This document shows, piece after piece, positions 1 through 7,660 of a DNA stretch of 58,317 nt. Both the position numbers and the translations under genes were made by a program. How positions within the stretch are numbered: position 1 is the stretch's first letter; every line of letters begins with the position of its first letter. The notes beneath the pieces are model-generated. The model ran no database searches. It worked only from the letters and a program-made list of their open reading frames with translations, and was not told the DNA's origin. The stretch covers positions 142,163 through 200,479 of the forward strand of contig NZ_LT797699.1 of NCBI RefSeq assembly GCF_900009135.1, read 5' to 3'. The stretch comes from Planktothrix sp. PCC 11201 (GTDB taxonomy: Bacteria; Cyanobacteriota; Cyanobacteriia; Cyanobacteriales; Microcoleaceae).

Positions 1-1131
1 AGGGGGGGCAGGGGGGGTTAGGGGATGCTGATCTGTTGCTTCTTTGCGAATGACTTGATTTTGTTCTAGGGCCACGGGATCGACCCAGAGAACTTTGGGG
101 GTCTGGTGTTTGTGTCCACCAGAAATAAACAGGGTGGTTTCAGCCATTCCGTAGCAGGGATAAAACGCCTCCAGTTTGAACCCACAGGGGCCAAAAATTT
201 CTGTGAACCGTTTTAAAGTGTCCCAACGCACAGGTTCGGCACCGGAAAAGGCCACATCCCAGGAACTTAAATCTAACTTTTCTAGCTTTTCAGGCGTCGC
301 TGTCCGACAAACCAAATCATAGGCAAAATTTGGCCCGCCGCTGGTGGTGGCTTGATATTCAGAAACTGCTTCTAACCAACGAAAGGGTTTTTGTACTAAA
401 GAAACAGGTGACATTAATGTTACGGGAAATTGTCCATATAAGGGTTGAATTACCCCTCCAATTAATCCCATATCGTGAAATAGGGGTAGCCAAATTAACC
501 CTTGACTATTGTTATGATGTCCAAAAGCGTTATAAATAATTGCCGAATTATGTAGAACATTTTGATGGGTAACAATTACACCTTTTGGGGTTCCCGTTGA
601 ACCAGAGGTATATTGTAAAAAAGCGATCGTATCCCCGTTAATTGACGGTTCTTGCCAGTCCGTAGGGAGGTTTTGAGAAAAAAGGTCATCGGTCGCCACC
701 CAATGTAGAGACGTGCCACGGTGCGTCCCCTCCTCCACAAAAAATTGGGTTTTCAGGTGTTCAATTAACCCTTTTGTACTTAAAATTGCCCGACATTGAG
801 AAGATTCTAAACGGGTTTGTAACTTAACAATTGCTTGGGGTGAGACAGGAGGGTTATCAGTAACGGCGATCGCACCCGCATATAAACAGCCAAAAAACGC
901 CGCAATAAATTCTAATCCCGCACTATAGGGATAAATGACTAAAACCCGATCGCCTGGGGATAAAAATGATTGTAAATAAGATGCAATTTGGACGGCTTGT
1001 TGATATAACTGTTGATAGGTCAAAGTTCCCGACTCGGTTTCTCCATCGGCTAAAAACCGATAAGCGAGTTGATCCGGTTGAGATTCGGCGCGATCGCGCA
1101 ATAAATCGACTAAATTAGAAAAATTGCTCAT
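1..1131 (-). CDS. Fatty acyl-AMP ligase (FAAL), 3' end beyond window
   Basis: This is the N-terminal 377 residues of an adenylate-forming enzyme; the frame stays open to base 1, so the C-terminus lies outside. The protein starts MSNFSNLVDLLRDRAESQPD and has the ATP-binding motif YTSGSTGTPKG near residue 175, followed by LPLFHDMGLIGG and TTSGGPNFAYDL, which are typical of fatty acyl-AMP ligases rather than acyl-CoA ligases. Family members activate a fatty acid as acyl-adenylate and pass it to an acyl carrier protein, often as the loading step of a PKS/NRPS lipopeptide pathway. It is transcribed away from the glycosyltransferase at 1181. About ten residues after VEEGTHRG come from a dispersed palindromic repeat inside the gene. 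Whether it is stand-alone or the first domain of a megasynthase cannot be seen. Confidence 0.85.
   Translation of the reverse strand, partial: MSNFSNLVDLLRDRAESQPDQLAYRFLADGETESGTLTYQQLYQQAVQIASYLQSFLSPGDRVLVIYPYSAGLEFIAAFFGCLYAGAIAVTDNPPVSPQAIVKLQTRLESSQCRAILSTKGLIEHLKTQFFVEEGTHRGTSLHWVATDDLFSQNLPTDWQEPSINGDTIAFLQYTSGSTGTPKGVIVTHQNVLHNSAIIYNAFGHHNNSQGLIWLPLFHDMGLIGGVIQPLYGQFPVTLMSPVSLVQKPFRWLEAVSEYQATTSGGPNFAYDLVCRTATPEKLEKLDLSSWDVAFSGAEPVRWDTLKRFTEIFGPCGFKLEAFYPCYGMAETTLFISGGHKHQTPKVLWVDPVALEQNQVIRKEATDQHPLTPPAPP
705..731. repeat. Dispersed GTAGAGACG palindromic element inside the FAAL gene
   Basis: The sequence GTAGAGACGTGCCACGGTGC and the following bases match the palindromic element seen in intergenic DNA at 3873-3898 and 34660-34687. 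Here it lies inside an open reading frame and is read through without a stop. Confidence 0.6.
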
Positions 1132-1141
1132 ACCTAAGATA

Positions 1142-1157
1142 GAGTCCTAAAGGACTC
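1142..1157. repeat. Short inverted repeat in a divergent intergenic region
   Basis: GAGTCCT-AA-AGGACTC is a perfect 7-bp stem in the 49-bp gap between the divergent FAAL and GT4 genes. It could be an operator or a small dispersed repeat; nothing in the sequence decides this. Confidence 0.4.
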
Positions 1158-1180
1158 ACTACGATAGAAGTACAGTTTAA

Positions 1181-2425
1181 ATGAAAATTGCCATTATTTC
1201 CTCTGGTTTTTTCCCCGTTATTGATGGTGTTACTGTTAGCGCCATGATGCGACTACAAAGGTTAAGTCAGTGGGGACATGAGGTTTTATTTTTTTGTCCC
1301 GACTATAGCACCATTGAAACTGTTTATCCCAATTGGCGAGAATATAGCGGAAACATTTTACCAGGTGTGCGAGTTTTAAATTTACCTAGTACGCCATTTT
1401 TAGGATTAGATTTTGAACGTAACCCCTCTATTACATCCTATTCTATTTTATTAAAAGAATTAGAAAAATTTCAGCCAGATTTAGTTCATGTCGATGAACC
1501 AGAAAGGCTGTTTTTTGGATTTTTTAGACGGGCTGGAATAGACTATGCTAAAAAAGCCAATATTCCCTGTATTGCGTTTTTTAGAACTTGGTTTTTATCC
1601 TACGCTGAAGATTATATTCCCTTGCCAAAATTTGCCGTTGAAATTATTAGAGAAATATTTAGAAGAATTTTTGCTTGGATTTATAACGGTTATGATGTCA
1701 CCTTATTTACCAGCAAAATCACCTATCAACTCGCCCCCCAGATGGGAATTACCAATGCAATTTACGAGAATTTAGCCGGATTTGATGCCCAACGCTTTGA
1801 TCCCAATTTAAAGGAAGAACACTTTTTTAAAACCTATTATAATTTACCCGAATTAGATGGGTTAACTAAATTAATCTTTGTGGGTCGTTTAACTCCCGAT
1901 AAGGGCTGGAATTTCACCTTAAAAACCATCGCAAAAATTGCAGAAAAAATTGATTTAGAAAAAGTGGGTTTTATTATTATTGGGGATGGACAAATGCAGG
2001 ACGAAATCATCGCAGGTTTAACAAAATTTACCCGTCATGTCTATTTCCTGGGTCGGGTGGCTTATGACCAGGTTCCGGCGGTTTATGCTAATAGCGATAT
2101 TCATATTACCACCTCAGAACGGGAATCGAGAGGATTAACCGTATTAGAAGCTTTTGCCTCGGGAATTCCAGTATTAGTTCCCCGGGCGGGAGGGTTAGTT
2201 GAAAATGTTATAGATGGGGAAAATGGATTTTTATATACCCCTAAAGATTCCGAGGATTTTACTCACAAATTAAAACAATTAATCGATGATCCTCTATTAA
2301 GAAAAACCCTAGGAAATCGCGGAATAGAATCCGTCGGAAATTACAGTTGGGATGTAGTTATTAAAAATTTAGTTGATATTTGGGAACAAAAAATTAAGGC
2401 AGCTAATCAAATATCCTCTCATTAA
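1181..2425 (+). CDS. GT4 family glycosyltransferase
   Basis: This 414-residue protein has the two-Rossmann-fold layout of GT-B retaining glycosyltransferases of family GT4. The N-terminus (MKIAIISSGFFPVIDGVTVS) carries the acceptor-side glycine loop. The C-terminal donor domain begins near LIFVGRLTPDKGWNF (about residue 228) and includes the E-x7-E type segment ESRGLTVLEAFASGIPVLVP near residue 313. The overall pattern resembles SqdX-like and lipid or exopolysaccharide mannosyl/glucosyl transferases, but the sugar and acceptor cannot be read from sequence. It is followed by an MFS exporter and a second GT4 gene on the same strand, which suggests glycan or glycolipid assembly. Confidence 0.85.
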   Translation: MKIAIISSGFFPVIDGVTVSAMMRLQRLSQWGHEVLFFCPDYSTIETVYPNWREYSGNILPGVRVLNLPSTPFLGLDFERNPSITSYSILLKELEKFQPDLVHVDEPERLFFGFFRRAGIDYAKKANIPCIAFFRTWFLSYAEDYIPLPKFAVEIIREIFRRIFAWIYNGYDVTLFTSKITYQLAPQMGITNAIYENLAGFDAQRFDPNLKEEHFFKTYYNLPELDGLTKLIFVGRLTPDKGWNFTLKTIAKIAEKIDLEKVGFIIIGDGQMQDEIIAGLTKFTRHVYFLGRVAYDQVPAVYANSDIHITTSERESRGLTVLEAFASGIPVLVPRAGGLVENVIDGENGFLYTPKDSEDFTHKLKQLIDDPLLRKTLGNRGIESVGNYSWDVVIKNLVDIWEQKIKAANQISSH

Positions 2426-2499
2426 CCTAATTTTAAATATCTTCGTGTCTTAGTACCTTTGTGTTTCTGTGCAAATCAGTTGCCTAATATTGAAATAGA

Positions 2500-2529
2500 T
2501 TGACAAATGCTCTTTACAATACTTAATAT
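2500..2529 (+). promoter_or_regulatory. Candidate promoter for the MFS gene
   Basis: TTGACA (2500-2505) is followed after 18 bp by TAATAT (2524-2529). The implied transcript start would be only about 10 bases before the ATG at 2546, so the leader would be very short; this weakens the call. Confidence 0.3.
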
Positions 2530-2545
2530 AGGCAAGCTATAACTG

Positions 2546-3868
2546 ATGAAACTGTGGGACAAAGAGCGTATGCCGACTTTTTTGCTGGTTTGGTTGGGAC
2601 AAATTGTTTCGATGTTTGGTTCCAGCTTAACCGAATTTGCCTTGGGGGTTTGGGTGTATCAAACCACAGGTTCCATTACCCAGTTTGCTCTGATTTCTGT
2701 TTGTATTCATCTTCCTAACCTGTTGATTTCCCCCCTCGCAGGGGCGGTGGTAGACCGTTCTAGTCGTCGCGGCGCGATGATTATTAACGATATTATTGCG
2801 GCGGTCGGAACGCTAATTTTAATGGGTTTGGTGTTTTCCAACCGTTTAGAAGTTTGGCATATTTATGTTGCGGTGTGCGTGAGTTCGATTTCCAATGCCT
2901 TCCAATGGCCCGCTTATATGGCCTCCATTCCCCAATTAGTTCCCCGCAATGATCTGAGTCGTGCTAATGGGATGGTGCAAGTTTCTAGGGCGATCGCTAA
3001 AATTTCTGGCCCAACGGTTGCGGGAATTTTAGTCGGGAGTATTGGCATTGGTTCAATTTTAATTATTGATTCTGGAACCTTTGTTTTAGGGTTAATTACT
3101 TTATTAATTGTACGTTTTCCCAAAGTAGAACCTTCAAAATCCCAACAAAAACCCTTAAGTTTTAACCGACTTTGGAAAGAAACTCTTTCCGCCTGGAATT
3201 ATATTCTCATCCGTCCCGGTTTAAAAAAATTATTAGGCTTTTTTGCTGTCACCTACTTTACCGAAGGAATGCTTGCTATTTTATTCTGGCCTGTGGTTTT
3301 AACCTTTGCCAGTAGTCAACAATTAGGCTTAATTCTTTCTATTAGCGGTTGTGGAATGCTCCTGGGAAGCGTGGCGGTCAGCGTTTCGGGAGGCCCTAAA
3401 AACCGGATGAAAGCAATTTTATGGTTAGTGGGTTTACAGGGTTTATGTCTGTGTTTGAGCGGGTTTAGACCTTCGATTTTCCTAGCTGGAATTGGGGGAT
3501 TTGGTTATTTATTTGCCCGGCCTTTTATTGTTAGTAGTAATCACACCATCTGGCAATCTAAAATACCCTTTGAATTACAAGGACGGATCTTTTCTTTACA
3601 AAGTGTGGTCGAGCGATCGCTTTTAATTCTATCCCATTTAACCGTTGGGCCCTTAGCTGATCGGGTTTTAGAACCCATGATGAAACCCGGTGGACTCTTA
3701 GCTGATAGTATCGGTCAAATTATTGGAGTCGGCGCGGGACGAGGAAGTGGGTTATTATTTATGTTAATTGGTATCCTCAATATTGTTGCCGCTTTAATTG
3801 CCTATCGGATGCCTCGTTTACGACGAGTTGAAAAAGAAATTCCCGATGCCATTCCCGTCATCAGTTAA
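2546..3868 (+). CDS. Major facilitator superfamily transporter
   Basis: The 440-residue protein is mostly hydrophobic, with about 12 predicted membrane segments. It has the MFS loop 2-3 signature form GAVVDRSSRR near residue 65 and an N-terminal half like the EntS/MFS_3 exporter group (WLGQIVSMFGSSLTEFALGV). Members of this group usually export small molecules such as siderophores or drugs by proton antiport in the inner membrane. The substrate is unknown. It sits between two GT4 genes on the same strand, but gaps of about 90-120 bp do not prove an operon. Confidence 0.8.
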   Translation: MKLWDKERMPTFLLVWLGQIVSMFGSSLTEFALGVWVYQTTGSITQFALISVCIHLPNLLISPLAGAVVDRSSRRGAMIINDIIAAVGTLILMGLVFSNRLEVWHIYVAVCVSSISNAFQWPAYMASIPQLVPRNDLSRANGMVQVSRAIAKISGPTVAGILVGSIGIGSILIIDSGTFVLGLITLLIVRFPKVEPSKSQQKPLSFNRLWKETLSAWNYILIRPGLKKLLGFFAVTYFTEGMLAILFWPVVLTFASSQQLGLILSISGCGMLLGSVAVSVSGGPKNRMKAILWLVGLQGLCLCLSGFRPSIFLAGIGGFGYLFARPFIVSSNHTIWQSKIPFELQGRIFSLQSVVERSLLILSHLTVGPLADRVLEPMMKPGGLLADSIGQIIGVGAGRGSGLLFMLIGILNIVAALIAYRMPRLRRVEKEIPDAIPVIS

Positions 3869-3872
3869 CAAT

Positions 3873-3898
3873 GTAGAGACGTGCCAGGACGCGTCTCT
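3873..3898. repeat. Palindromic GTAGAGACG dispersed element
   Basis: AGAGACGTGCC and GGACGCGTCTCT form an imperfect stem just after the MFS stop codon. The same element occurs at 705-731 and 34660-34687. It may also act as a transcript-end hairpin. Confidence 0.5.
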
Positions 3899-3957
3899 CT
3901 TTCAAATCTTGTAAATCTTTTAACAGGTTACTAAATACTATTAACTCTTAACTTATT

Positions 3958-5145
3958 ATGAAAATCCTACAAATTATTCCTTCAATTTCCTTAGTATATG
4001 GTGGCCCAAGTCAAATGATCCGGGGTCTGTCTGCTGCGTTAGGAAAACTGGGGGTTGAGGTGACGGTTTTAACGACTAATTCTAATGGCGATCGGGGACA
4101 ACCGCCCTTAGATGTTCCTTTGGATATTCCTGTACAGGAAAAGGGTTATCAGGTGCGCTATTTTCCCTGTTCTCCCTTTCGTCGTTATAAATTTTCTTTA
4201 GATTTATTAAACTGGCTAAAAAACCACGCCTCTGAATATGATTTAGCCCATATTCATGCCTTATTTTCTCCCGTAACTTCGGTGGCTGCAACCGTCGCCC
4301 GTTATCAAAAATTACCCTATATTTTACGCCCATTAGGAACCCTTGATCCAGCCGATTTAAACAAGAAAAAACAGTTAAAAAAACTCTATGCAGCCTTATT
4401 AGAACGTCCCAATATTGCCGGGGCGGCGGCGATTCATTTTACCAGTCAGGAAGAAGCCCGAATATCGGAACGATTTGGAGTCAAAACGAATGATTTAGTG
4501 ATTCCTTTAGGCGTAACTTTACCTGAATTAACCGAAATTCCCCAAGTAATTTTATCCCATTTAGAAATAAAGCCGAATATTCCGATTATTTTATTCTTAT
4601 CTCGAATTGAACCCAAAAAAGGACTGGATATTTTGATTCCGGCTTTAGAAAAAGTCTTAAAAACCGGATTAGAGTTTCAATTTATTTTAGCAGGTTCTAA
4701 TCCTCAAGATCCCGAATATGAGGCCAAAATCAAACAACAAATTCAACAATCTCCTTTAGGCGAAAAAACAATAATTCCCGGGTTTGTCACCGGAGAAATC
4801 AAAACCGCTTTATTAACAATAGCGGATTTATTTGTTTTACCTTCCTATTATGAAAATTTTGGCATTGCCGTCGCAGAGGCGATGGCGGTTGGTACTCCGG
4901 TGGTGATTTCCAAGGGAATTTATATTTGGGAAGATGTGGAAAAAGCCCAAGGAGGTTGGGTCGGAAATGGCAATATTGATGAAATTGCAAGTTTAATAGA
5001 AACCGCATTAACTAATCCACAGGAACGTCAACAGCGAGGATTAAATGCTCAAAATTATGCCTTAAATTATTATAGTTGGGATGCGATCGCTCAACAAATG
5101 ATTCAAGCCTATCAAGGATTAATTTCAACTTCAAGATCATTATAA
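3958..5145 (+). CDS. GT4 family glycosyltransferase
   Basis: This 395-residue GT-B glycosyltransferase has an N-terminal acceptor domain (MKILQIIPSISLVYGGPSQM, with the GGPS loop typical of exopolysaccharide GT4 enzymes) and a C-terminal nucleotide-sugar domain. The latter shows FLSRIEPKKGLDILIPAL near residue 212 and the acidic motif ENFGIAVAEAMAVGTPVVIS near residue 299. The family adds sugars to lipid-linked or surface glycans in the cytoplasm. Acceptor and donor are unknown. A heptapeptide-like PLDVPLDIPV stretch near residue 45 looks like a local insertion. Confidence 0.85.
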   Translation: MKILQIIPSISLVYGGPSQMIRGLSAALGKLGVEVTVLTTNSNGDRGQPPLDVPLDIPVQEKGYQVRYFPCSPFRRYKFSLDLLNWLKNHASEYDLAHIHALFSPVTSVAATVARYQKLPYILRPLGTLDPADLNKKKQLKKLYAALLERPNIAGAAAIHFTSQEEARISERFGVKTNDLVIPLGVTLPELTEIPQVILSHLEIKPNIPIILFLSRIEPKKGLDILIPALEKVLKTGLEFQFILAGSNPQDPEYEAKIKQQIQQSPLGEKTIIPGFVTGEIKTALLTIADLFVLPSYYENFGIAVAEAMAVGTPVVISKGIYIWEDVEKAQGGWVGNGNIDEIASLIETALTNPQERQQRGLNAQNYALNYYSWDAIAQQMIQAYQGLISTSRSL

Positions 5146-5164
5146 AGTTAGATATAAGCTCTAT

Positions 5165-5185
5165 CTTTCTATTTGTGGGAGCTAC
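5165..5185. repeat. 21-bp sequence matching the start of the methyltransferase gene at 53640
   Basis: The reverse complement of this intergenic stretch reads GTAGCTCCCACAAATAGAAA plus one G, identical to 53640-53660 just inside the methyltransferase gene. A 21-base exact match is unlikely by chance and suggests a dispersed repeat. Confidence 0.5.
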
Positions 5186-5263
5186 AAGGATCAAAAAGCG
5201 ATCGCTTTACAAAATCGGCGATCGCACGAGGGGAATTATCTTAAGAAAGACCGTGAGCAAGTC

Positions 5264-5473
5264 TTATAAAAGAGTCACATTCACTGCGGAGGGGCCTTTT
5301 GGCCCCGGTTCGGTCTCGAACTCCACAACCTGGCCTTCCTCCAGGGTTTTAAAGCTGTTGCTTTGAATAGCCGAGAAGTGCACAAAAACATCTTTAGAGC
5401 CATCCGCGGGGGCAATGAAACCAAAGCCTTTTTCTGCGTTGAACCATTTGACCTGACCTTTCATTCTAGCCAT
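5264..5473 (-). CDS. Cold-shock domain protein (copy 1)
   Basis: The 69-residue protein is a single cold-shock domain. RNP1 (KGFGFIAP) and RNP2 (VFVHFSAI) are both intact, following [13 protein letters not shown]. Such proteins bind single-stranded RNA or DNA and melt RNA secondary structure. It is a close paralogue of the gene at 5576-5785 with a 312-bp offset that also covers the 3' flank, so it arose by tandem duplication. No intrinsic terminator separates the two, so they may be co-transcribed from upstream of 5785. Confidence 0.92.
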   Translation of the reverse strand: MARMKGQVKWFNAEKGFGFIAPADGSKDVFVHFSAIQSNSFKTLEEGQVVEFETEPGPKGPSAVNVTLL

Positions 5474-5575
5474 GTTTTGACCTCTAGGGAATTATGATCA
5501 CCACGAACCTGTGATCGCCGACTTTGTAGAGCGATCACACGAGGGAGTTATCTAAAGAAAGACCGTGAGCAAGTC

Positions 5576-5785
5576 TTATAAAAGAATCACATTCACTGCG
5601 GAGGGGCCTTTTTGACCCTGTTCGATCTCGAATTCCACAACCTGGCCTTCAGCTAGGCTTTTAAAGCCACCGCTTTGAATAGCCGAGTGGTGGACAAAAA
5701 TATCTTTAGAGCCATCCTCGGGGGTAATGAAACCAAAGCCTTTGGAGTCGTTGAACCATTTGACCCGACCTTTCGTTTTAGCCAT
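5576..5785 (-). CDS. Cold-shock domain protein (copy 2)
   Basis: The 69-residue cold-shock domain protein has RNP1 (KGFGFITP) and RNP2 (IFVHHSAI) intact. It differs from copy 1 at scattered residues (for example [11 protein letters not shown] against [11 protein letters not shown]), so the duplication is not brand new. It lies first in transcription order. The roughly 100-bp leader up to 5887 could hold cold-responsive RNA structure, but none was worked out. Confidence 0.92.
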   Translation of the reverse strand: MAKTKGRVKWFNDSKGFGFITPEDGSKDIFVHHSAIQSGGFKSLAEGQVVEFEIEQGQKGPSAVNVILL

Positions 5786-5887
5786 GTTTTAACCTCTAGG
5801 GAAATAAAATTAACCTCAAACCACTATTCTATAAGAGTTTGATTGAAATTTTTGGATATGTCTATTATAGTTTAGCTTACTCAAGGA

Positions 5888-6379
5888 TCAAATTTCGACA
5901 AATAAAAAAGGTCTGACTGATAAAATCATCCGATCCAATTCAGATCGATTGTGTTCAAGAAGATCATGCCCCCATAATTCATTCGTCTTCTTGGCACAAT
6001 CTTCTGCTAGAGCTTCCCCGATCCCTTCAAAACTCTTATTAGTAACTCTCCTGAGCTTCTCTGGGTTGGATTTTACTCCCAGAATAAATACTCTTTCTAT
6101 TAAATCATCTGGAATATAACTCTGCACATAACTGAATCGATCCTCCCGCTTATCAAAATCAATCAGTAAAACCATTCTTCTTTCTTGGAATTGCCTAATT
6201 TTTGGGAGATGATCATTGATAAAAGTCTCCAAAAGATTTTCCCAACCCCGATCATGGGGTAGAACTTGAATAACTGTCCCATTCACGTTTCGATTAAGAA
6301 TAAATCCATTAGCAATTTGGCGGTTCGCATCATCTTCAGGCAATATAAGAATATGGAGTAGATGCCGATTAATCCTCAT
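5888..6379 (-). CDS. TOPRIM-like partner protein of the ATPase
   Basis: This 163-residue protein has a conserved-looking acidic site at ILPEDDANRQIANGF (about residue 13) and a later DxD in VLLIDFDKRED (about residue 72). That Glu plus Asp-x-Asp arrangement is characteristic of TOPRIM-type folds, including OLD nucleases and DUF4276-like proteins. I infer a metal-dependent nuclease or related effector; the exact family is not certain. Its ATG overlaps the ATPase stop codon in an ATGA, so the two are translationally coupled and probably act as one complex. Its C-terminus RPFLFVEI is short and hydrophobic. Confidence 0.6.
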   Translation of the reverse strand: MRINRHLLHILILPEDDANRQIANGFILNRNVNGTVIQVLPHDRGWENLLETFINDHLPKIRQFQERRMVLLIDFDKREDRFSYVQSYIPDDLIERVFILGVKSNPEKLRRVTNKSFEGIGEALAEDCAKKTNELWGHDLLEHNRSELDRMILSVRPFLFVEI

Positions 6380-7500
6380 ACTTCGATATCCCCAGAAATC
6401 AAGGTATTAATTAAGTCCCCTGTAAAAGTTATATCACTGAGGGATCTAATTAAAGTCGGCTCTAAATGGCTTTTGCGATCTAGTAGAAAGGTATTTTCAT
6501 CCGAAAACTTTCGGATAGCTTCAGGATTATGGGAAGTCACCAAAATTTGCCCATTATTCTTAAATGAGCGTCGTAATGACATGACAAAATGTCCAACTTC
6601 TGATAAAGAAAGATAGTTATCAGGCTCGTCCCAGAAGCAAAAAAGCGGGCCATAGAATTTATTGGCAGCTAAAACAAAAGCACAAATGAAAAAGCATTTT
6701 TCGCCATCAGATAAGTCTTGAAAGTCAACACTCAGATTCGCATTATTGGCTTCAAATCGAACAATCATGCTTTTGGTGTCTTTGCCAATCTGTTCATTCA
6801 AAAAATCCTGAATATCAGGAATAACTTCTCGGAGATATTTGTCAACTTGTGTATAGGCTGCTGGATAGCGACTCAGTAACCCAGAAAACCACTCCCCTAA
6901 GTTTGAACCGTCTCGCTTGGGCTGTAACGTTTCGGCGTGAGAATCTCCCGTCATTAGACTGGGAATGGGAGCTAAAATAATCATTCTAGCCAGCCAAGTC
7001 TTAAAAATCCGAAGCGGATCAGTTTCCGATTGCTCCTGAATAATAGGAAGGGCAACTAAATGCCAATCTACTAGAAATTGAGCTTCACGATTTTGTGAAC
7101 TGGTGTAAAGAGTAACTTGGGCTCCTTGGCGAGAGTAAATTGGAGATCCTGAAACTAGCAATTCCTCCTCAAAAACTCGAAGCTCTTTAAATCTTTCTGG
7201 CAACTCCAAAGCCAGAACATATTTGTATAATTTTTCATTTAATAATACTTCTATTTCAAATCTGATCGGAACATCAGATCTGCCACGAGCGAAATCTTTG
7301 GGACTAATCAGCTTAATCTTTTCAAGTTCGCCCATTCTATTGACACCCCGACCAATCGTCTGAAGTATCTCTAATGCAAGGGCAATAGTTGATTTACCCG
7401 AACCATTTTTTCCAATCAAGAGGACAGATGGCATCCCTTTTATAATCAGTTCAAAGTTTTCTAAGCATCTGAAGTTATGGACATATAACCTTTGGATCAT
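6376..7500 (-). CDS. AAA/ABC-type ATPase (AAA_21-like), probable defence ATPase
   Basis: From the chosen start (MIQRLYVHNFRCLENFELII) the protein has 374 residues. It shows Walker A GKNGSGKST near residue 31, the signature LSDGEKCFF near residue 265, Walker B PLFCFWDEPD near residue 288 and the H-loop LVTSHNPEAIR. This is the layout of SMC/RecF-like ATPases of the AAA_21 or OLD type, which in many defence systems sense phage and control a nuclease partner. I prefer the ATG at 7500 because a GGAG sits about ten bases upstream and family members begin at this strand; an in-frame ATG 13 codons earlier (7539) is possible. It forms an ATGA overlap with the TOPRIM-like gene. Confidence 0.8.
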   Translation of the reverse strand: MIQRLYVHNFRCLENFELIIKGMPSVLLIGKNGSGKSTIALALEILQTIGRGVNRMGELEKIKLISPKDFARGRSDVPIRFEIEVLLNEKLYKYVLALELPERFKELRVFEEELLVSGSPIYSRQGAQVTLYTSSQNREAQFLVDWHLVALPIIQEQSETDPLRIFKTWLARMIILAPIPSLMTGDSHAETLQPKRDGSNLGEWFSGLLSRYPAAYTQVDKYLREVIPDIQDFLNEQIGKDTKSMIVRFEANNANLSVDFQDLSDGEKCFFICAFVLAANKFYGPLFCFWDEPDNYLSLSEVGHFVMSLRRSFKNNGQILVTSHNPEAIRKFSDENTFLLDRKSHLEPTLIRSLSDITFTGDLINTLISGDIEV

Positions 7501-7660
7501 GGTAAAATCACTCCACAGTATCCACAAAAATTTCAACAATACCGACGTAATCGCCCTTTCTCCATCAATCCTACATCAATTCACGGGTTGCGCCCAGATG
7601 TAGTTACAATAGGGGCAGTATATGAATGACTATTTTTACCCCTTATTGATCCCCCCAACG

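Noticed and set aside
330-539. Small plus-strand reading frame
   Set aside because: It lies opposite the fatty acyl-AMP ligase gene, whose motifs are clear; it is a shadow frame.
5012-5194. Minus-strand 60-residue frame sharing VAPTNRK with the methyltransferase
   Set aside because: It mostly overlaps the GT4 gene; the shared residues come from a 21-bp DNA repeat, not from a gene.
6376-7500. Naming the ATPase pair as Gabija or PARIS
   Set aside because: Gabija has a larger OLD-type nuclease plus helicase and PARIS has a DUF4435 partner; the partner here fits neither clearly.
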